A stretch of DNA of 64,000 nucleotides, taken from NCBI GenBank assembly GCA_041660405.1, contig JBAZWL010000010.1, forward strand, positions 1 to 64,000, in the 5' to 3' direction. Shown one piece after another: positions 16,435-26,396 of the stretch. This stretch comes from Taibaiella sp041660405. Lineage in GTDB: Bacteria > Bacteroidota > Bacteroidia > Chitinophagales > Chitinophagaceae. Positions within the stretch are counted from its first letter, which is position 1, and each line of letters opens with the position of its first letter. The translations under genes were made by a program, and so were the position numbers. The notes under the pieces were generated by a model that did not search any database, was not told the origin of the DNA, and saw only the letters and a program-made list of their open reading frames with translations.

Positions 16435-17607
16435 ATGGCAAAAATCTTTTTGAGAAAAAAAATAAGCAGTCGTATTGCTGACGGGCATCCATGGATATTT
16501 GGCAACGAGATTGGTGATGAGGATGGCAACTATGAACCCGGTGATATCGTTGATGTTTTTTCCTCCAACGGTTCCTTTGTCGGACGTGGTTATATTAATC
16601 CTGCATCGCAAATCAAAGTAAGGTTACTTACCCGCAACCAGCAGGAACAGATCAATGATGAATTTTTCCTGAACAGGATCACAAAAGCCTGGAACTACCG
16701 TAAAAAATTAGGTTATATAGAAAACTGCCGCCTGATCTTTGGTGAAGCAGACGAATTACCTGCACTTATCATTGATAAATTCAACGATTATCTTGTTATC
16801 CAAACTTTGTCGTTAGGCATTGAAAGATGGAAAGATGCTATTGTGAAAGCATTGCAGACCGTATTTAAACCGAAAGGCATCTACGAACGTAATGATGTAC
16901 CTGTGCGTGAGCTGGAGGGTATGAAGCAACAAAAAGGTTTTCTTACCGAACCATTCAATACCGAAATTATCATCAAAGAAAATGGCTTAAATTTCCATGT
17001 AGATATTGAAAACGGACAGAAGACTGGATATTTCCTTGACCAACAGGATAACCGCAGAGCGATAAGCCAGGTAGTTGAAGGTGCAGATGTATTAGAGGCT
17101 TTTTGTTATACCGGAACCTTCTCTATGCATGCAGCCAAATATGGTGCTAAAAGTGTGTTGGGGCTCGACATTTCTGAATTTGCCATACAAACCGCTCGTC
17201 GCAATGCGGAGTTGAATGGCTATGAGGACATCTGCAAGTTTCAACATGTAAATGCCTTTGATGTATTGAAACAATGGGTAAAAGAAGGTAAGCGATATGA
17301 TACTGTAATACTTGACCCACCTGCATTTACCAAGAGCAGGGAAAATATACAGAAAGCAGTAACGGGCTATAAAGAAATAAACCTTCGCGGTATGAAATTG
17401 TTGAAGCCTGGTGGATTTTTGGTAACGGCCTCTTGTACCAACCTGGTGCCACCAGAGCTTTTCCTGAAAACCATTGAAATGGCTGCAAAAGATGCCCGCA
17501 AAACCATAAGGCAGGTAAGCTGGCAAACACAGGCTGCCGATCATCCTATTTTATGGAATGTGCCTAATACCCAATATCTTAAATTCCTGATTGTGGAAGT
17601 GAGCTAA
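16435..17607 (+). CDS. class I rRNA (cytosine-C5) methyltransferase, RlmI type
   Basis: A 390-residue protein with an N-terminal PUA domain (about 1-75: LRKKISSRIADGHPWIFGNEI, GRGYINP), a middle domain, and a Rossmann methyltransferase domain with ENGQKTGYFLDQQDNR, the SAM motif DVLEAFCYTGTFSMHAA, and VILDPPAFTKS. RlmI methylates C1962 of 23S rRNA in Escherichia coli. The catalytic Cys is probably in TASCTNLVPP. The start was chosen from the adjacent promoter and the normal N-terminus. A hairpin terminator follows. Confidence 0.88.
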   Translation: MAKIFLRKKISSRIADGHPWIFGNEIGDEDGNYEPGDIVDVFSSNGSFVGRGYINPASQIKVRLLTRNQQEQINDEFFLNRITKAWNYRKKLGYIENCRLIFGEADELPALIIDKFNDYLVIQTLSLGIERWKDAIVKALQTVFKPKGIYERNDVPVRELEGMKQQKGFLTEPFNTEIIIKENGLNFHVDIENGQKTGYFLDQQDNRRAISQVVEGADVLEAFCYTGTFSMHAAKYGAKSVLGLDISEFAIQTARRNAELNGYEDICKFQHVNAFDVLKQWVKEGKRYDTVILDPPAFTKSRENIQKAVTGYKEINLRGMKLLKPGGFLVTASCTNLVPPELFLKTIEMAAKDARKTIRQVSWQTQAADHPILWNVPNTQYLKFLIVEVS

Positions 17608-17645
17608 AAGATGATTACGTCTGAAAGCTAGTAAGTCAATAATAC

Positions 17646-17675
17646 AAAACCGGTTTGTTTCTACAAACCGGTTTT
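17646..17675 (+). terminator. intrinsic terminator after the RlmI-like gene
   Basis: A 12-bp perfect stem AAAACCGGTTTG (17646-17657) with CAAACCGGTTTT (17664-17675), followed by T-rich sequence. Confidence 0.85.
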
Positions 17676-17743
17676 ACATTTTATGATTACCCTAATAAAT
17701 TTTCCATGTTTTTTTCGGATATTGGGTCGAAATAAAACTACAC

Positions 17744-19243
17744 ATGCCCATACCGAACAGTCAACCCGCTACCGAAGAACAAGGACATTTTAAACGCTCA
17801 CTAAGCCTGATAGACGGTGTGCTGTTGGTAGTGGGTTCTATGATCGGCTCCGGTATATTTATTGTAAGTGCCGATATTACCCGCAATGTAGGTAGCGCAG
17901 GATGGCTGATAGCTGTATGGGTAATTACCGGACTGATGACTATGACAGCAGCCATTAGTTATGGAGAATTGAGTGGTATGTATCCCAAAGCAGGCGGTCA
18001 ATATGTTTATTTAAAAGAATCATATAACAAACTGATTGCCTTTTTATATGGCTGGAGTTTTTTTGCAGTTATACAAACAGGCACCATAGCAGCAGTAGGC
18101 GTGGCATTTTCTAAGTTCGCCGCCTACCTGATACCGGAGTTGAGTGAAGACAATAAATTGCTTCAGATACCGACCGGACTTGATGCCTGCAACAATCCTA
18201 CTTATTTTTCTGTAAGCTCTGCACAGATCATGTCCATTGCCATTATCGCATTGCTTACCTATTCCAATACCCGTGGTGTGAAGGGTGGAAAATGGATTCA
18301 GAACATTTTTACATCCACTAAATTACTCTCTCTCTTTGGACTGATCATTGCAGGTTTTGTAATGTTCAAGCCGGAAGTATGGCATGCGAACTGGACCAAT
18401 GCATGGATGGCTACAAAGGCAACCTTAATAGATAGTTGTAATCCTGCCGCCGGATTTAGTGTAACTCCAATAGCCGGAACGGCCTTGCTGGGTGGCATTG
18501 CAGCCGCTATGGTAGGTTCAGTTTTCAGTAGTGATGCCTGGAACAATGTAACTTTTATCGCAGGTGAAATGAAGAATCCGCAAAGGAATATTGGCCTTAG
18601 CCTGTTTTTGGGTACACTTATTGTTACTATCATTTATGTATCTGCCAACCTGGTTTACCTCGCTGTATTACCTATGGATGAAATTGCGCATGCAGCGAAG
18701 GATAGGGTAGCAGTAACTGCTTCTACCGTTATATTTGGTGGCATTGGCACAGCATTGATTGCGGTAATGATTATGATCTCAACCTTTGGTTGTAACAATG
18801 GCCTTATACTGGCCGGCTCCAGGGTTTATTATACTATGGCACAAGATGGTTTGTTCTTTAAAAGTGCAGGAAAATTAAACAAACATGGTGTACCACAATG
18901 GGCATTATGGGCACAATGTGTAGTTGCTGCCATTCTTTGTCTTAGCGGTAAATACGGTGATCTGTTGGATATGATCTCTTTTGTTGTGGTAATATTTTAC
19001 GTACTTACTATTGGTGGTATTTTTATTCTTCGTAAAAAATTACCCAATGCCGAACGTCCTTACAAAGCATTTGGGTATCCGTTATTGCCGGCTTCATATA
19101 TTGTTCTGGGTATCAGTTTCTGTCTTTTGCTAATCTGGTTCAAGCCACAATTCACCTGGCCCGGGCTCATTATTGTGCTTATCGGTATTCCTATTTATTA
19201 TCTTTTGAAAAAAAGAACAACCGATATTGCTGAACAAAAATAA
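17744..19243 (+). CDS. APC-family amino acid permease
   Basis: A 499-residue membrane protein with about 12 membrane segments. The first helix has LIDGVLLVVGSMIGSGIFIVSADITR, whose GSGIF substrate-binding motif is typical of the amino acid-polyamine-organocation superfamily. Later segments include SYGELSGMYPKAGGQYVYLKE and a C-terminal FWIP-like region. It probably imports or exchanges an amino acid; the substrate cannot be deduced. It begins 68 bases after a terminator and is followed by the bestrophin-like gene after 34 bases, which may share its transcript. Confidence 0.88.
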   Translation: MPIPNSQPATEEQGHFKRSLSLIDGVLLVVGSMIGSGIFIVSADITRNVGSAGWLIAVWVITGLMTMTAAISYGELSGMYPKAGGQYVYLKESYNKLIAFLYGWSFFAVIQTGTIAAVGVAFSKFAAYLIPELSEDNKLLQIPTGLDACNNPTYFSVSSAQIMSIAIIALLTYSNTRGVKGGKWIQNIFTSTKLLSLFGLIIAGFVMFKPEVWHANWTNAWMATKATLIDSCNPAAGFSVTPIAGTALLGGIAAAMVGSVFSSDAWNNVTFIAGEMKNPQRNIGLSLFLGTLIVTIIYVSANLVYLAVLPMDEIAHAAKDRVAVTASTVIFGGIGTALIAVMIMISTFGCNNGLILAGSRVYYTMAQDGLFFKSAGKLNKHGVPQWALWAQCVVAAILCLSGKYGDLLDMISFVVVIFYVLTIGGIFILRKKLPNAERPYKAFGYPLLPASYIVLGISFCLLLIWFKPQFTWPGLIIVLIGIPIYYLLKKRTTDIAEQK

Positions 19244-19277
19244 AGATATCTGAAAAAACCGTTTCAATCGTTCCTAT

Positions 19278-20189
19278 ATGCATATTGCCACAAGAATAAG
19301 ATTGAGCAGGATCATTAAAAATACCTGGCAGATAGACCTGATCATGATCGCGTCCAGTACTGTTGCGTATTTGTTTCACGATAATCTTATCCAATATCAC
19401 CTGGAAATACCGGCTATTATTCCTACCGTTTTAGGAACGGCTATTGCTTTTTTTATAGGGTTCAATAATAACCAGGCTTACGACAGGTGGTGGGAAGGCC
19501 GTAAGATATGGGGTATGCTGGTAAACGATTCCCGCTCCTGGGCAAGAGGTATTATAAGCTATGTACAATTGAATGATATAGAAGAACACCAAAAGCTTGC
19601 GATACAAAGCAGAATGATCACCAGGCACATAGGATTCTTATACGCACTCAAAGGTGCTTTACGAGGCACTGACGATTTTGTGTACAAAAACTATCTCAAT
19701 GAGAAAGAAGTAGATGAGGTATCGCAACACAGCAATGTGCATAATGCTATATTGATGATACAGGCTAAAGAGCTGAATCAACTTTATGACAAAGGATACA
19801 TTGATGGGTTCCGTTTTATGCAACTGGATGCCTTACTGACTAAATTTACAGATGAAATGGGCATGGCAGAGCGCATTAAAAACACTGTTTTCCCAACAAC
19901 TTATAACTACTATACTAAAGTTTTCATCTGGTTGTTTATTGTATCGGTTGCACTGGTGCTTAGCGGCCCAATGGGTATTTGGTCTGTTTTTATGAGCTGG
20001 CTTATTGGTTTTGTTTTTGTTTCCACGCAGATCAATGGTATGACTTTATTAAACCCTTTCAATAGCAATTCAGCGTCTGTGCCGCTCAACCAGATTACAA
20101 GGAATATTGAGATCAATTTGCTACAAATGCTTAAAGAAGTAAACATACCGGAACCCGTGAAACCGATAAATGATGAATATATTTTGTAA
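19278..20189 (+). CDS. bestrophin-family (RFP-TM) channel protein
   Basis: A 303-residue membrane protein matching the bacterial bestrophin family: an N-terminal helix, then FFIGFNNNQAYDRWWEGRKIWGMLVNDSRSWAR, the best-conserved block of the family, and later membrane segments near 205-250. Bacterial bestrophins form pentameric ion channels; the ion selectivity of this one is unknown. Starts at the ATG at 19278, and a terminator follows directly. Confidence 0.88.
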   Translation: MHIATRIRLSRIIKNTWQIDLIMIASSTVAYLFHDNLIQYHLEIPAIIPTVLGTAIAFFIGFNNNQAYDRWWEGRKIWGMLVNDSRSWARGIISYVQLNDIEEHQKLAIQSRMITRHIGFLYALKGALRGTDDFVYKNYLNEKEVDEVSQHSNVHNAILMIQAKELNQLYDKGYIDGFRFMQLDALLTKFTDEMGMAERIKNTVFPTTYNYYTKVFIWLFIVSVALVLSGPMGIWSVFMSWLIGFVFVSTQINGMTLLNPFNSNSASVPLNQITRNIEINLLQMLKEVNIPEPVKPINDEYIL

Positions 20190-20203
20190 GTTTTAGCCTA
20201 TTG

Positions 20204-20240
20204 AAAATGCCCTGAAGCAATATTGTTTCAGGGCATTTTT
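20204..20240. terminator. hairpin terminator between convergent genes
   Basis: AAAATGCCCTGAA (20204-20216) pairs with TTCAGGGCATTTT (20228-20240). It can serve the bestrophin-like gene from the left and the YceI gene, ending at 20260, from the right. Confidence 0.85.
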
Positions 20241-20259
20241 ACAAGATTTTCTTTTTGCG

Positions 20260-20862
20260 CTATTTCGTCAAAATAAGCGTGAAGCCTATAATAAAGTCAT
20301 CATTAATGGCTTTGTCGCTTACAGTAGATTTAAGTGATTGTGAAGCAAATTTTACACCATATTTTGTCCTGTCCACTTTAATATCTTTTGCAGTTATCTC
20401 CATACTGCCATTCATCACACTCATCTTTACAGGAAATGTAATATCTCTGGTAATACCCTTAATGGTAAGTGCTCCTGTAGCTGTTGCGTTATCACCATTT
20501 CCTTTTACCACCTTCTTAATTTTAAATGTGCTGACAGGAAACTTACTTACTTCAAAAAAATCAGCTGATTTAAGATGGTTCTCTAATTTGCCTTTATTTT
20601 CTCCTTCCTGACTTGATGTTTTAATAGTATTCATATCAATTGTAAATGAACCAGAGGTAATTGTGCTACCGTTATAATTTACAGAACCATTCTTAATATT
20701 AATGGTACCATTTTCGCTACCAATCACCTTTTTGCCAACCCAGGTCATTTCCGATTTCGACTGATCTATTTTATAAAGACCTGCATTTTTGTCTCCTTTC
20801 TTGAAGGCCACAAACATAATGGCGATAAGAAATAAAGAAGATACTACAATCGATTTTTTCAT
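20260..20862 (-). CDS. YceI-family periplasmic lipid-binding protein
   Basis: A 200-residue protein with a signal peptide (MKKSIVVSSLFLIAIMFVAF) and a YceI beta-barrel: YKIDQSKSEMTWVGKKV, GSFTIDMNTIKT, LENHLKSADFFEVSKFPVSTF, GALTIKGITRDITFPV and DRTKYGVKFA. The lipocalin-like barrel of this family binds polyisoprenoids or related lipids. It probably acts in the periplasm, as an isoprenoid-quinone carrier or stress protein. It is alone on its strand. Confidence 0.9.
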   Translation of the reverse strand: MKKSIVVSSLFLIAIMFVAFKKGDKNAGLYKIDQSKSEMTWVGKKVIGSENGTINIKNGSVNYNGSTITSGSFTIDMNTIKTSSQEGENKGKLENHLKSADFFEVSKFPVSTFKIKKVVKGNGDNATATGALTIKGITRDITFPVKMSVMNGSMEITAKDIKVDRTKYGVKFASQSLKSTVSDKAINDDFIIGFTLILTK

Positions 20863-20979
20863 AAAAGTGTTTTTGTGTGAAGTGAATTCAGCCTTGCTTT
20901 AATATTAAACATGTTACACAAACATTTGTTCATAAAAATGTTATCAATTGTTGTTCGGATAAGTCTTTATTTTTACGTC

Positions 20980-21555
20980 ATGGAACATTTATACCTGCAC
21001 ATGGCCATTATTGGCTGCACACCCCAAGGAAGGTTTACCGAGCAACATGATGTATTCTTTGGTATTGGTGCCAATATGAGAGATCTTATTCCGCAAATGG
21101 TCGACTTTTGGCCTGAAGCTGAAGGGAAAATACATATTGATGCCTGGAGAAGAGTAACCAACGTGAATGGGCATGCAATAACCATTATACCTGCAAATGG
21201 CATAACGGAAGCCAGTCCCGAAGGCGCGATGAAATTATTTTTTCTGAATCTGGGTGGTTATAAACCCGGAGAGTTTGAAGAATACCATTACAAAATGTTA
21301 GCTGCAGCTCCTGATGCAGCCCTAGCTATTCAGGAATCAAAACAAACAGCCTTCTACAAACACTATGGCTTTGAAGGGGCAACTTCACATATTGACGATA
21401 AATATGGTATTGATGTAGATGACATATACGTAGTAAAAGGTATACTGGACCTGGTTTACAAGCAACATTATGCTTTATCTGTTTCAGGAGAAAAAGAAAT
21501 TGGTCTTCCCGAAGATGAGTTGCACATCGGATATTTTAAGCTGGATAAACTATAA
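20980..21555 (+). CDS. DUF1543 domain protein
   Basis: A 191-residue protein matching DUF1543: GCTPQGRFTEQHDVFFGIG near the start and KIHIDAWRRVTNVNGHAI after it, with a second related segment (LGGYKPGEFEEYHYKMLA ... DDIYVVKGIL). Its function is unknown. I start at the ATG at 20980 (MEHLYLHM), because the in-frame ATG at 20911 would add a hydrophobic stretch not seen in the family. It converges with proC, with stops nine bases apart. Confidence 0.75.
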   Translation: MEHLYLHMAIIGCTPQGRFTEQHDVFFGIGANMRDLIPQMVDFWPEAEGKIHIDAWRRVTNVNGHAITIIPANGITEASPEGAMKLFFLNLGGYKPGEFEEYHYKMLAAAPDAALAIQESKQTAFYKHYGFEGATSHIDDKYGIDVDDIYVVKGILDLVYKQHYALSVSGEKEIGLPEDELHIGYFKLDKL

Positions 21556-21564
21556 GAGCTTTTA

Positions 21565-22365
21565 CTACATATCCGAAGTTATCTTCTTGTAACTGGTTAC
21601 AATACCACGGATAAGAGATGAGCTGAAGCCACGGTGTTCCATTTCATTAAGGCCTGCAATAGTACAACCTTTAGGTGTAGTTACTTTATCAATTTCCTGT
21701 TCAGGATGTGTATTGCGGAGAAGTAACAATTCTGCAGCGCCTTTTACAGTCTGAGCAGCGATTAAGGAAGCTGTCCTCGCGTCAAAACCAATTTCTATAC
21801 CACCTTGAATATTGGCACGGATATAACGCATTGCATAAGCAGTACCACAGGCACCTAATACCGTAGCAGCATCCATAAGCTGCTCTTCAATAAATACGGT
21901 TTTACCCAGGTTGTTGAATAATGAATCGATAAAAGCTATGTCCGGCTCTGATGCATTATTACTGCAGATGCAGGTAATACTTTCCCTAATGGCAATGGCA
22001 GTATTGGGCATAGCTCGGAACAGGGAGAATTCATTACCCAATATTTCTTTTATATCTTTTATCCACACTCCTGTAATCACACTGATCAATATGTGTTTCG
22101 CAGGATTCAGCTGTGGTTTAAGCACGGTAAGAATTTCCTTGATTTGGAAGGGTTTCACAGCAAATATTACCCATTTAGCCTGGCTAATAGCATAAGCGTT
22201 GTCATCGGTTACTGTGATACCTTGCTCCGACAAGTAGGATAGGGTACTGGTATTCCTTTTGGTAATGATAATATCCCGTGGTTTTGAAAAGCCGTTACTG
22301 ATAAGCCCTTCGGCTATTGCTGTACCTAAATTACCACCGCCGATAATTGTTATTTTCTCTTGCAT
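21565..22365 (-). CDS. proC: pyrroline-5-carboxylate reductase
   Basis: A 266-residue enzyme that performs the last step of proline synthesis, reducing pyrroline-5-carboxylate with NAD(P)H. The N-terminal Rossmann motif is ITIIGGGNLGTAIAEGLI, with FAVKPFQIKEIL and FRAMPNTAIAIRES characteristic of ProC, and the C-terminal signature TVKGAAELLLL...TTPKGCTIAGL binds substrate. It lies 28 bases downstream of the acidic hypothetical gene and is probably co-transcribed with it. Confidence 0.93.
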   Translation of the reverse strand: MQEKITIIGGGNLGTAIAEGLISNGFSKPRDIIITKRNTSTLSYLSEQGITVTDDNAYAISQAKWVIFAVKPFQIKEILTVLKPQLNPAKHILISVITGVWIKDIKEILGNEFSLFRAMPNTAIAIRESITCICSNNASEPDIAFIDSLFNNLGKTVFIEEQLMDAATVLGACGTAYAMRYIRANIQGGIEIGFDARTASLIAAQTVKGAAELLLLRNTHPEQEIDKVTTPKGCTIAGLNEMEHRGFSSSLIRGIVTSYKKITSDM

Positions 22366-22393
22366 ACTTTTTTAATACTAAAACATTCTGATA

Positions 22394-23269
22394 TTATAAT
22401 TCCAGTCCGGGCATAACCATACTCATAATTTCCCAATCCATGTCGGCCTGCATCATATAGATTTTGAAGGGCTCATCGATATGCTGAACCTCTTTGCTTT
22501 CTAATGTAGCTTCATATCGGATCATGCCTTCGGCAAAGCCCAGGCCTTTAACTTCTGTTCCGTCATTCACTTCATCAAAAGAAATATTAACGATTTTATA
22601 TTGCCCGTTATCAAAGGAAAGATAAGCATCAAAAATATTACGGATGATGCCAAAGAATTGTGATTTACCATAAATACCATGCTCTTTGGACATAAATTCT
22701 TTACCGAAAATAAAGCTCTCTTCATCGATAGATTTTGAAAGCCACATTTCCAGGAAATCTTCTGCTATACCTTCAATAGTCAACTTATGATTAGGATGAA
22801 ACTCCTCGTAGATATAGTGGTTGACCATATCCGGAATGTCAAATCTTTGCGTCTCGTGGAGGAAGAGCTCTTCCGTGATGAACTTATATTTAAGCCTTGC
22901 CGGGTATTCCATTCCATAATCAACTTCAATCCTGTTTTCGGACATCAATTCGATAAGTCTTTCCAGCTCTGCTTCCAATTCTTCTTCATCCAATTCTGAT
23001 TCATTGCGAAAATCAGCAGGCTCGCCCAGTATTTTAAAAATACTTACCTCTTCTACACTGTCCAATTGCCTTTCAAAAGCGAGGATATTGTTTAAAAATG
23101 CATGTTCTACTTCCGGCGGCACGTCTTCCAGGTGATGCAGGTCGGCCCCTGTTTCTGCTTGCAACTTTAACCTTAATAAATCATTTTCAATTCTTAATTG
23201 CTCTTCAGGGTCGTCACTAAATTTTTCCTCGTCCTCGTTGGGTTGCGCATTATCGTTGTCTTCGTTCAT
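22394..23269 (-). CDS. acidic hypothetical protein, Bacteroidota type
   Basis: A 291-residue protein that I cannot assign to a named family. The first 30 residues are highly acidic (EDNDNAQPNEDEEKFSDDPEEQ), and residues 78-110 are again Glu-rich and probably helical. The remainder has mixed alpha/beta character, with a likely NTF2-like C-terminal part (about 165-290: IAEDFLEMWLSKS, YKIVNISFDEV, IRYEATLE). There is no signal peptide or membrane segment, so it is probably cytoplasmic. It is the upstream member of a pair with proC. Confidence 0.65.
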   Translation of the reverse strand: MNEDNDNAQPNEDEEKFSDDPEEQLRIENDLLRLKLQAETGADLHHLEDVPPEVEHAFLNNILAFERQLDSVEEVSIFKILGEPADFRNESELDEEELEAELERLIELMSENRIEVDYGMEYPARLKYKFITEELFLHETQRFDIPDMVNHYIYEEFHPNHKLTIEGIAEDFLEMWLSKSIDEESFIFGKEFMSKEHGIYGKSQFFGIIRNIFDAYLSFDNGQYKIVNISFDEVNDGTEVKGLGFAEGMIRYEATLESKEVQHIDEPFKIYMMQADMDWEIMSMVMPGLEL

Positions 23270-23383
23270 AAACAGCGTATTAAAATCAAAATAAAATCAG
23301 TTTCAGCACTCTATCTAATGCTACATTAAAGCTAATTCATTTGCCTCGTAAGCTAAAATTTATTTCATAAAAATAATAATGAA

Positions 23384-23411
23384 AAAGCGCAGGGAAATAA
23401 TCCTGCGCTTT
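23384..23411 (-). terminator. terminator after accC
   Basis: AAAGCGCAGG (23384-23393) pairs with CCTGCGCTTT (23402-23411); in the leftward direction it is followed by a T-rich stretch. Confidence 0.8.
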
Positions 23412-23437
23412 GACTTAATATTTCCCATTGTTCCCTT

Positions 23438-24916
23438 CTAATTACGCTGTAATTTCCATTTCGAAACCTTCCCGTTTTGAGCCGGAGCCTGTATTTCTTT
23501 TTTGCCTTTATCCCATAATACGCTGGCTAACGCGGCCGCTACTTCAGCCTCATCCTCACTTTCATGTAACAGGTATTCTGGTTTGAAATATTTATTGATA
23601 AAATTAGTGTCAAATTTACCTTCAACGAAGGCCGGTTGTCTCACTGCCCATTTGCCAAAAGCAAGAGTAGTCTGTATGCCTTGTATTTTATATTCATCTA
23701 CAGCGCGGCACAGGCGGTCAATAGCCTCATTTCTGTCTTTGCCCCAAACGACCAGTTTAGCAATCATAGGATCATAAAAAATCGGGATGTCCATACCTTG
23801 CTCATAGCCATCATCCACACGGATGCCCGGCCCTTGCGGACGAACATAGATATTCAATCTTCCGGTATCGGGCATAAAATTATCCATAGGATCTTCGGCA
23901 CATACACGAAGCTCTATCGAGTGACCATTGATCTTAAGATCATCCTGGCCAAAAGATAATTTTTCACCTTTTGCCACACGGATCTGCTCTTTTACCAGGT
24001 CTATACCACTTATCATTTCTGTAACGCAATGCTCTACCTGCAGGCGGGTATTCATTTCCAGAAAATAGAAATTCAAATTATCATCTACCAGGAACTCAAC
24101 GGTACCTGCTCCGTGATACTTACATGCCCTCGCTACATTCACTGCACATTCGCCCATAGCCTTGCGTATATCGGGAGTAATGCACGAAGAAGGAGCTTCT
24201 TCAATCAGCTTCTGGTGGCGGCGTTGAATAGAACATTCCCTTTCAAAAATGTAAACATAATTGCCATGCTGATCGCCTAATAATTGTATTTCGATATGCT
24301 TGGGAGAGGCTACATATTTTTCAATAAAAACGTCATCGTTACTAAAGGCACTCAAGGCTTCGCTTTTGGCCATACGCATCTGCTCTTCCAGTTCTTCTCC
24401 ATTGTTCACCACGCGCATCCCTTTACCACCGCCACCTGCAGAGGCTTTGATCAAAATAGGATACCCAACTTTATCAGCAATTTCTCTGGCTTCTTCGTAA
24501 CTCTGTAAAGGCTTATCTGTACCCGGAACCATGGGCACATCAAATTTTTGGGCTGCCTGTTTAGCGGCTATTTTGCTACCCATAATTTCGATGGAGTAGG
24601 CCGATGGCCCGATGAATATAAGGCCTGCATCGGTAACGGATTTAGAAAAAGCAGCATTCTCACTTAGGAAACCATAACCCGGATGAATGGCATCAGCACC
24701 ATATTCCAGCGCTACTTCAATAATTTTATCTGCTCTTAAATAAGATTGTGCTGATGGTGCTGGCCCTATACAAACAGCCTCATCGGCATAAGCAACAAAA
24801 GGCATATTACGATCTGCTTCTGAAAAAACCGCAACGGTTTTAATACCCATTTCTTTTGCGGAACGCATTACTCTTAAAGCAATTTCGCCACGATTGGCGA
24901 CCAGTATTTTATTCAT
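23438..24916 (-). CDS. accC: biotin carboxylase
   Basis: A 492-residue biotin carboxylase, the ATP-grasp enzyme that carboxylates biotin on its carrier in acetyl-CoA (or another acyl-CoA) carboxylase. Visible motifs are ANRGEIALRVMRSAKEMGI at the start, the glycine-rich loop ASAGGGGKGMRVV, and ERECSIQRRHQKLIEEAPS. The last 35 residues after the normal fold are an extra tail rich in Ala, Glu and Lys. No biotin carrier or carboxyltransferase gene is adjacent, so it may serve propionyl- or other acyl-CoA carboxylation as well. It starts 21 bases after mpl and is probably in its operon. Confidence 0.9.
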   Translation of the reverse strand: MNKILVANRGEIALRVMRSAKEMGIKTVAVFSEADRNMPFVAYADEAVCIGPAPSAQSYLRADKIIEVALEYGADAIHPGYGFLSENAAFSKSVTDAGLIFIGPSAYSIEIMGSKIAAKQAAQKFDVPMVPGTDKPLQSYEEAREIADKVGYPILIKASAGGGGKGMRVVNNGEELEEQMRMAKSEALSAFSNDDVFIEKYVASPKHIEIQLLGDQHGNYVYIFERECSIQRRHQKLIEEAPSSCITPDIRKAMGECAVNVARACKYHGAGTVEFLVDDNLNFYFLEMNTRLQVEHCVTEMISGIDLVKEQIRVAKGEKLSFGQDDLKINGHSIELRVCAEDPMDNFMPDTGRLNIYVRPQGPGIRVDDGYEQGMDIPIFYDPMIAKLVVWGKDRNEAIDRLCRAVDEYKIQGIQTTLAFGKWAVRQPAFVEGKFDTNFINKYFKPEYLLHESEDEAEVAAALASVLWDKGKKEIQAPAQNGKVSKWKLQRN

Positions 24917-24937
24917 TTTTATTGGTTAACTATTTTA

Positions 24938-26281
24938 TTAAAATTCAAAATTCATACCATCAAAAGTGCCGGAACTCATCAACAACAAACACACAGGTTT
25001 ATCGGCTATATGAATGGCATCCTGTATCCATTGATGAAGATCATCTTTCTTATTCATAACTGTGAGGGCATCATTGGCAAAATGTTGCTTCACCTCTGCA
25101 GGATCGAGTGGTGGCAGGCCTTTAAGCGATAATGCATGCGCACTGAAAAATACGGCTCCCTGATCACAGGCATCCATACTATTAGCATACTGTGATAAAA
25201 ATTGCTCATTCAAACTGCTGAAGGTATGCAATTCAAAACAGGCAATAAGGTAATGATCAGGATAGCGTTCTCGAACAGCAGAAAGTGTGGCTTTTAATTT
25301 GGAAGGAGCGTGGGCAAAATCCCTGTAAGCAATGAAATTTTCACGCTCATTGATTTTTTCCAGGCGGCGGGCTGCACCATTAAAATGTTGAATAGATTTG
25401 TAAAAATCTTTATCCTCAATGCCGAGCGCATTGCAGACTTTACGGGCAGCTTCCATATTTTGAAGGTTATGGCCACCAAATATCTGTAAGGATATTTTTC
25501 CTTCAGAGGTTGATAGTGTCACTGCATCATTTTCTACCTTAAAATTTGGTGTAACATAAGGGACAAGTTTCAGTTTTTGCCCTTCCTTTTCTACAAGATC
25601 TACCACTTCGGTATCCTCTGCACTGTAGATCAGCGCGCTGTCTGCCAACATATCCCGCAGGTAGATGGCAAATTGTTCTTTATAAAACGCATAAGTAGGA
25701 AACACGTTGACATGATCCCAGGCTATGCCCGTAAGTACGGAAATATGAGGATGATAAAAATGAATTTTGGGTCTTTTTTCCAATACAGAAGCAGGATATT
25801 CATCGCCTTCGAGAATTATCAGGGGGGCATCAGAAATTTTTACAGAAAGATCAAAACCTTCTACCCGTGCACCTACAAGGTAGTCAAAATCGATACCTTG
25901 GTCACGCAATACGTGCATGATCATGGAAGTTGTAGTGGTTTTACCATGGCTGCCGGCGACTACTACCCGTTTTTTATCTTTTGAGGCTTCATAAATGTAT
26001 TCGGGGAAGGAATATACCGGCAAACCCAATTCTTTTGCCCGGATCAACTCCGGATTATCGCCTTTTGCATGCATTCCGAGGATAACTGCATCAATATTAC
26101 TGTTTAACTTTTCCGGGAACCAACCATATTGGGACGGTAGCAGGTCTTTTTTAGCAAGGTTAGATTTGGAAGGATCAGTGATTTCATCATCGCTGCCGGT
26201 TACCTTATAACCCTTATTTTGCAATGCTATAGCGAGTTGGTGCATGATGGCACCGCCGATAGCAATAAAATGTATGTACAT
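24938..26281 (-). CDS. mpl: UDP-N-acetylmuramate:L-Ala-gamma-D-Glu-meso-DAP ligase (Mpl)
   Basis: A 447-residue Mur ligase that recycles peptidoglycan by joining the tripeptide from degraded wall to UDP-MurNAc. The N-terminal UDP-binding domain starts YIHFIAIGGAIMHQLAIAL, the ATP P-loop is GSHGKTTTT (110-118), and EGDEYPASVLEKRPKIHFYHP distinguishes Mpl from MurC. AnmK, another recycling enzyme, is encoded elsewhere in this window. A -7 element lies upstream. Confidence 0.9.
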   Translation of the reverse strand: MYIHFIAIGGAIMHQLAIALQNKGYKVTGSDDEITDPSKSNLAKKDLLPSQYGWFPEKLNSNIDAVILGMHAKGDNPELIRAKELGLPVYSFPEYIYEASKDKKRVVVAGSHGKTTTTSMIMHVLRDQGIDFDYLVGARVEGFDLSVKISDAPLIILEGDEYPASVLEKRPKIHFYHPHISVLTGIAWDHVNVFPTYAFYKEQFAIYLRDMLADSALIYSAEDTEVVDLVEKEGQKLKLVPYVTPNFKVENDAVTLSTSEGKISLQIFGGHNLQNMEAARKVCNALGIEDKDFYKSIQHFNGAARRLEKINERENFIAYRDFAHAPSKLKATLSAVRERYPDHYLIACFELHTFSSLNEQFLSQYANSMDACDQGAVFFSAHALSLKGLPPLDPAEVKQHFANDALTVMNKKDDLHQWIQDAIHIADKPVCLLLMSSGTFDGMNFEF

Positions 26282-26306
26282 TATAATATTTTGTATTAAA
26301 TTTGTG

Positions 26307-26314
26307 CAAAAATA
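26307..26314 (-). promoter_or_regulatory. -7 element of the mpl-accC operon
   Basis: On the minus strand TATTTTTG (26314-26307) fits TAnnTTTG and lies 25 bases before the mpl start. Confidence 0.5.
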
Positions 26315-26396
26315 ACAACCGTTTTTTTAAACGGAATTTTTATTTATCATTGCACCAAAGTAGCAATAACTATTTTAATTTAAATCAATTCTGGAA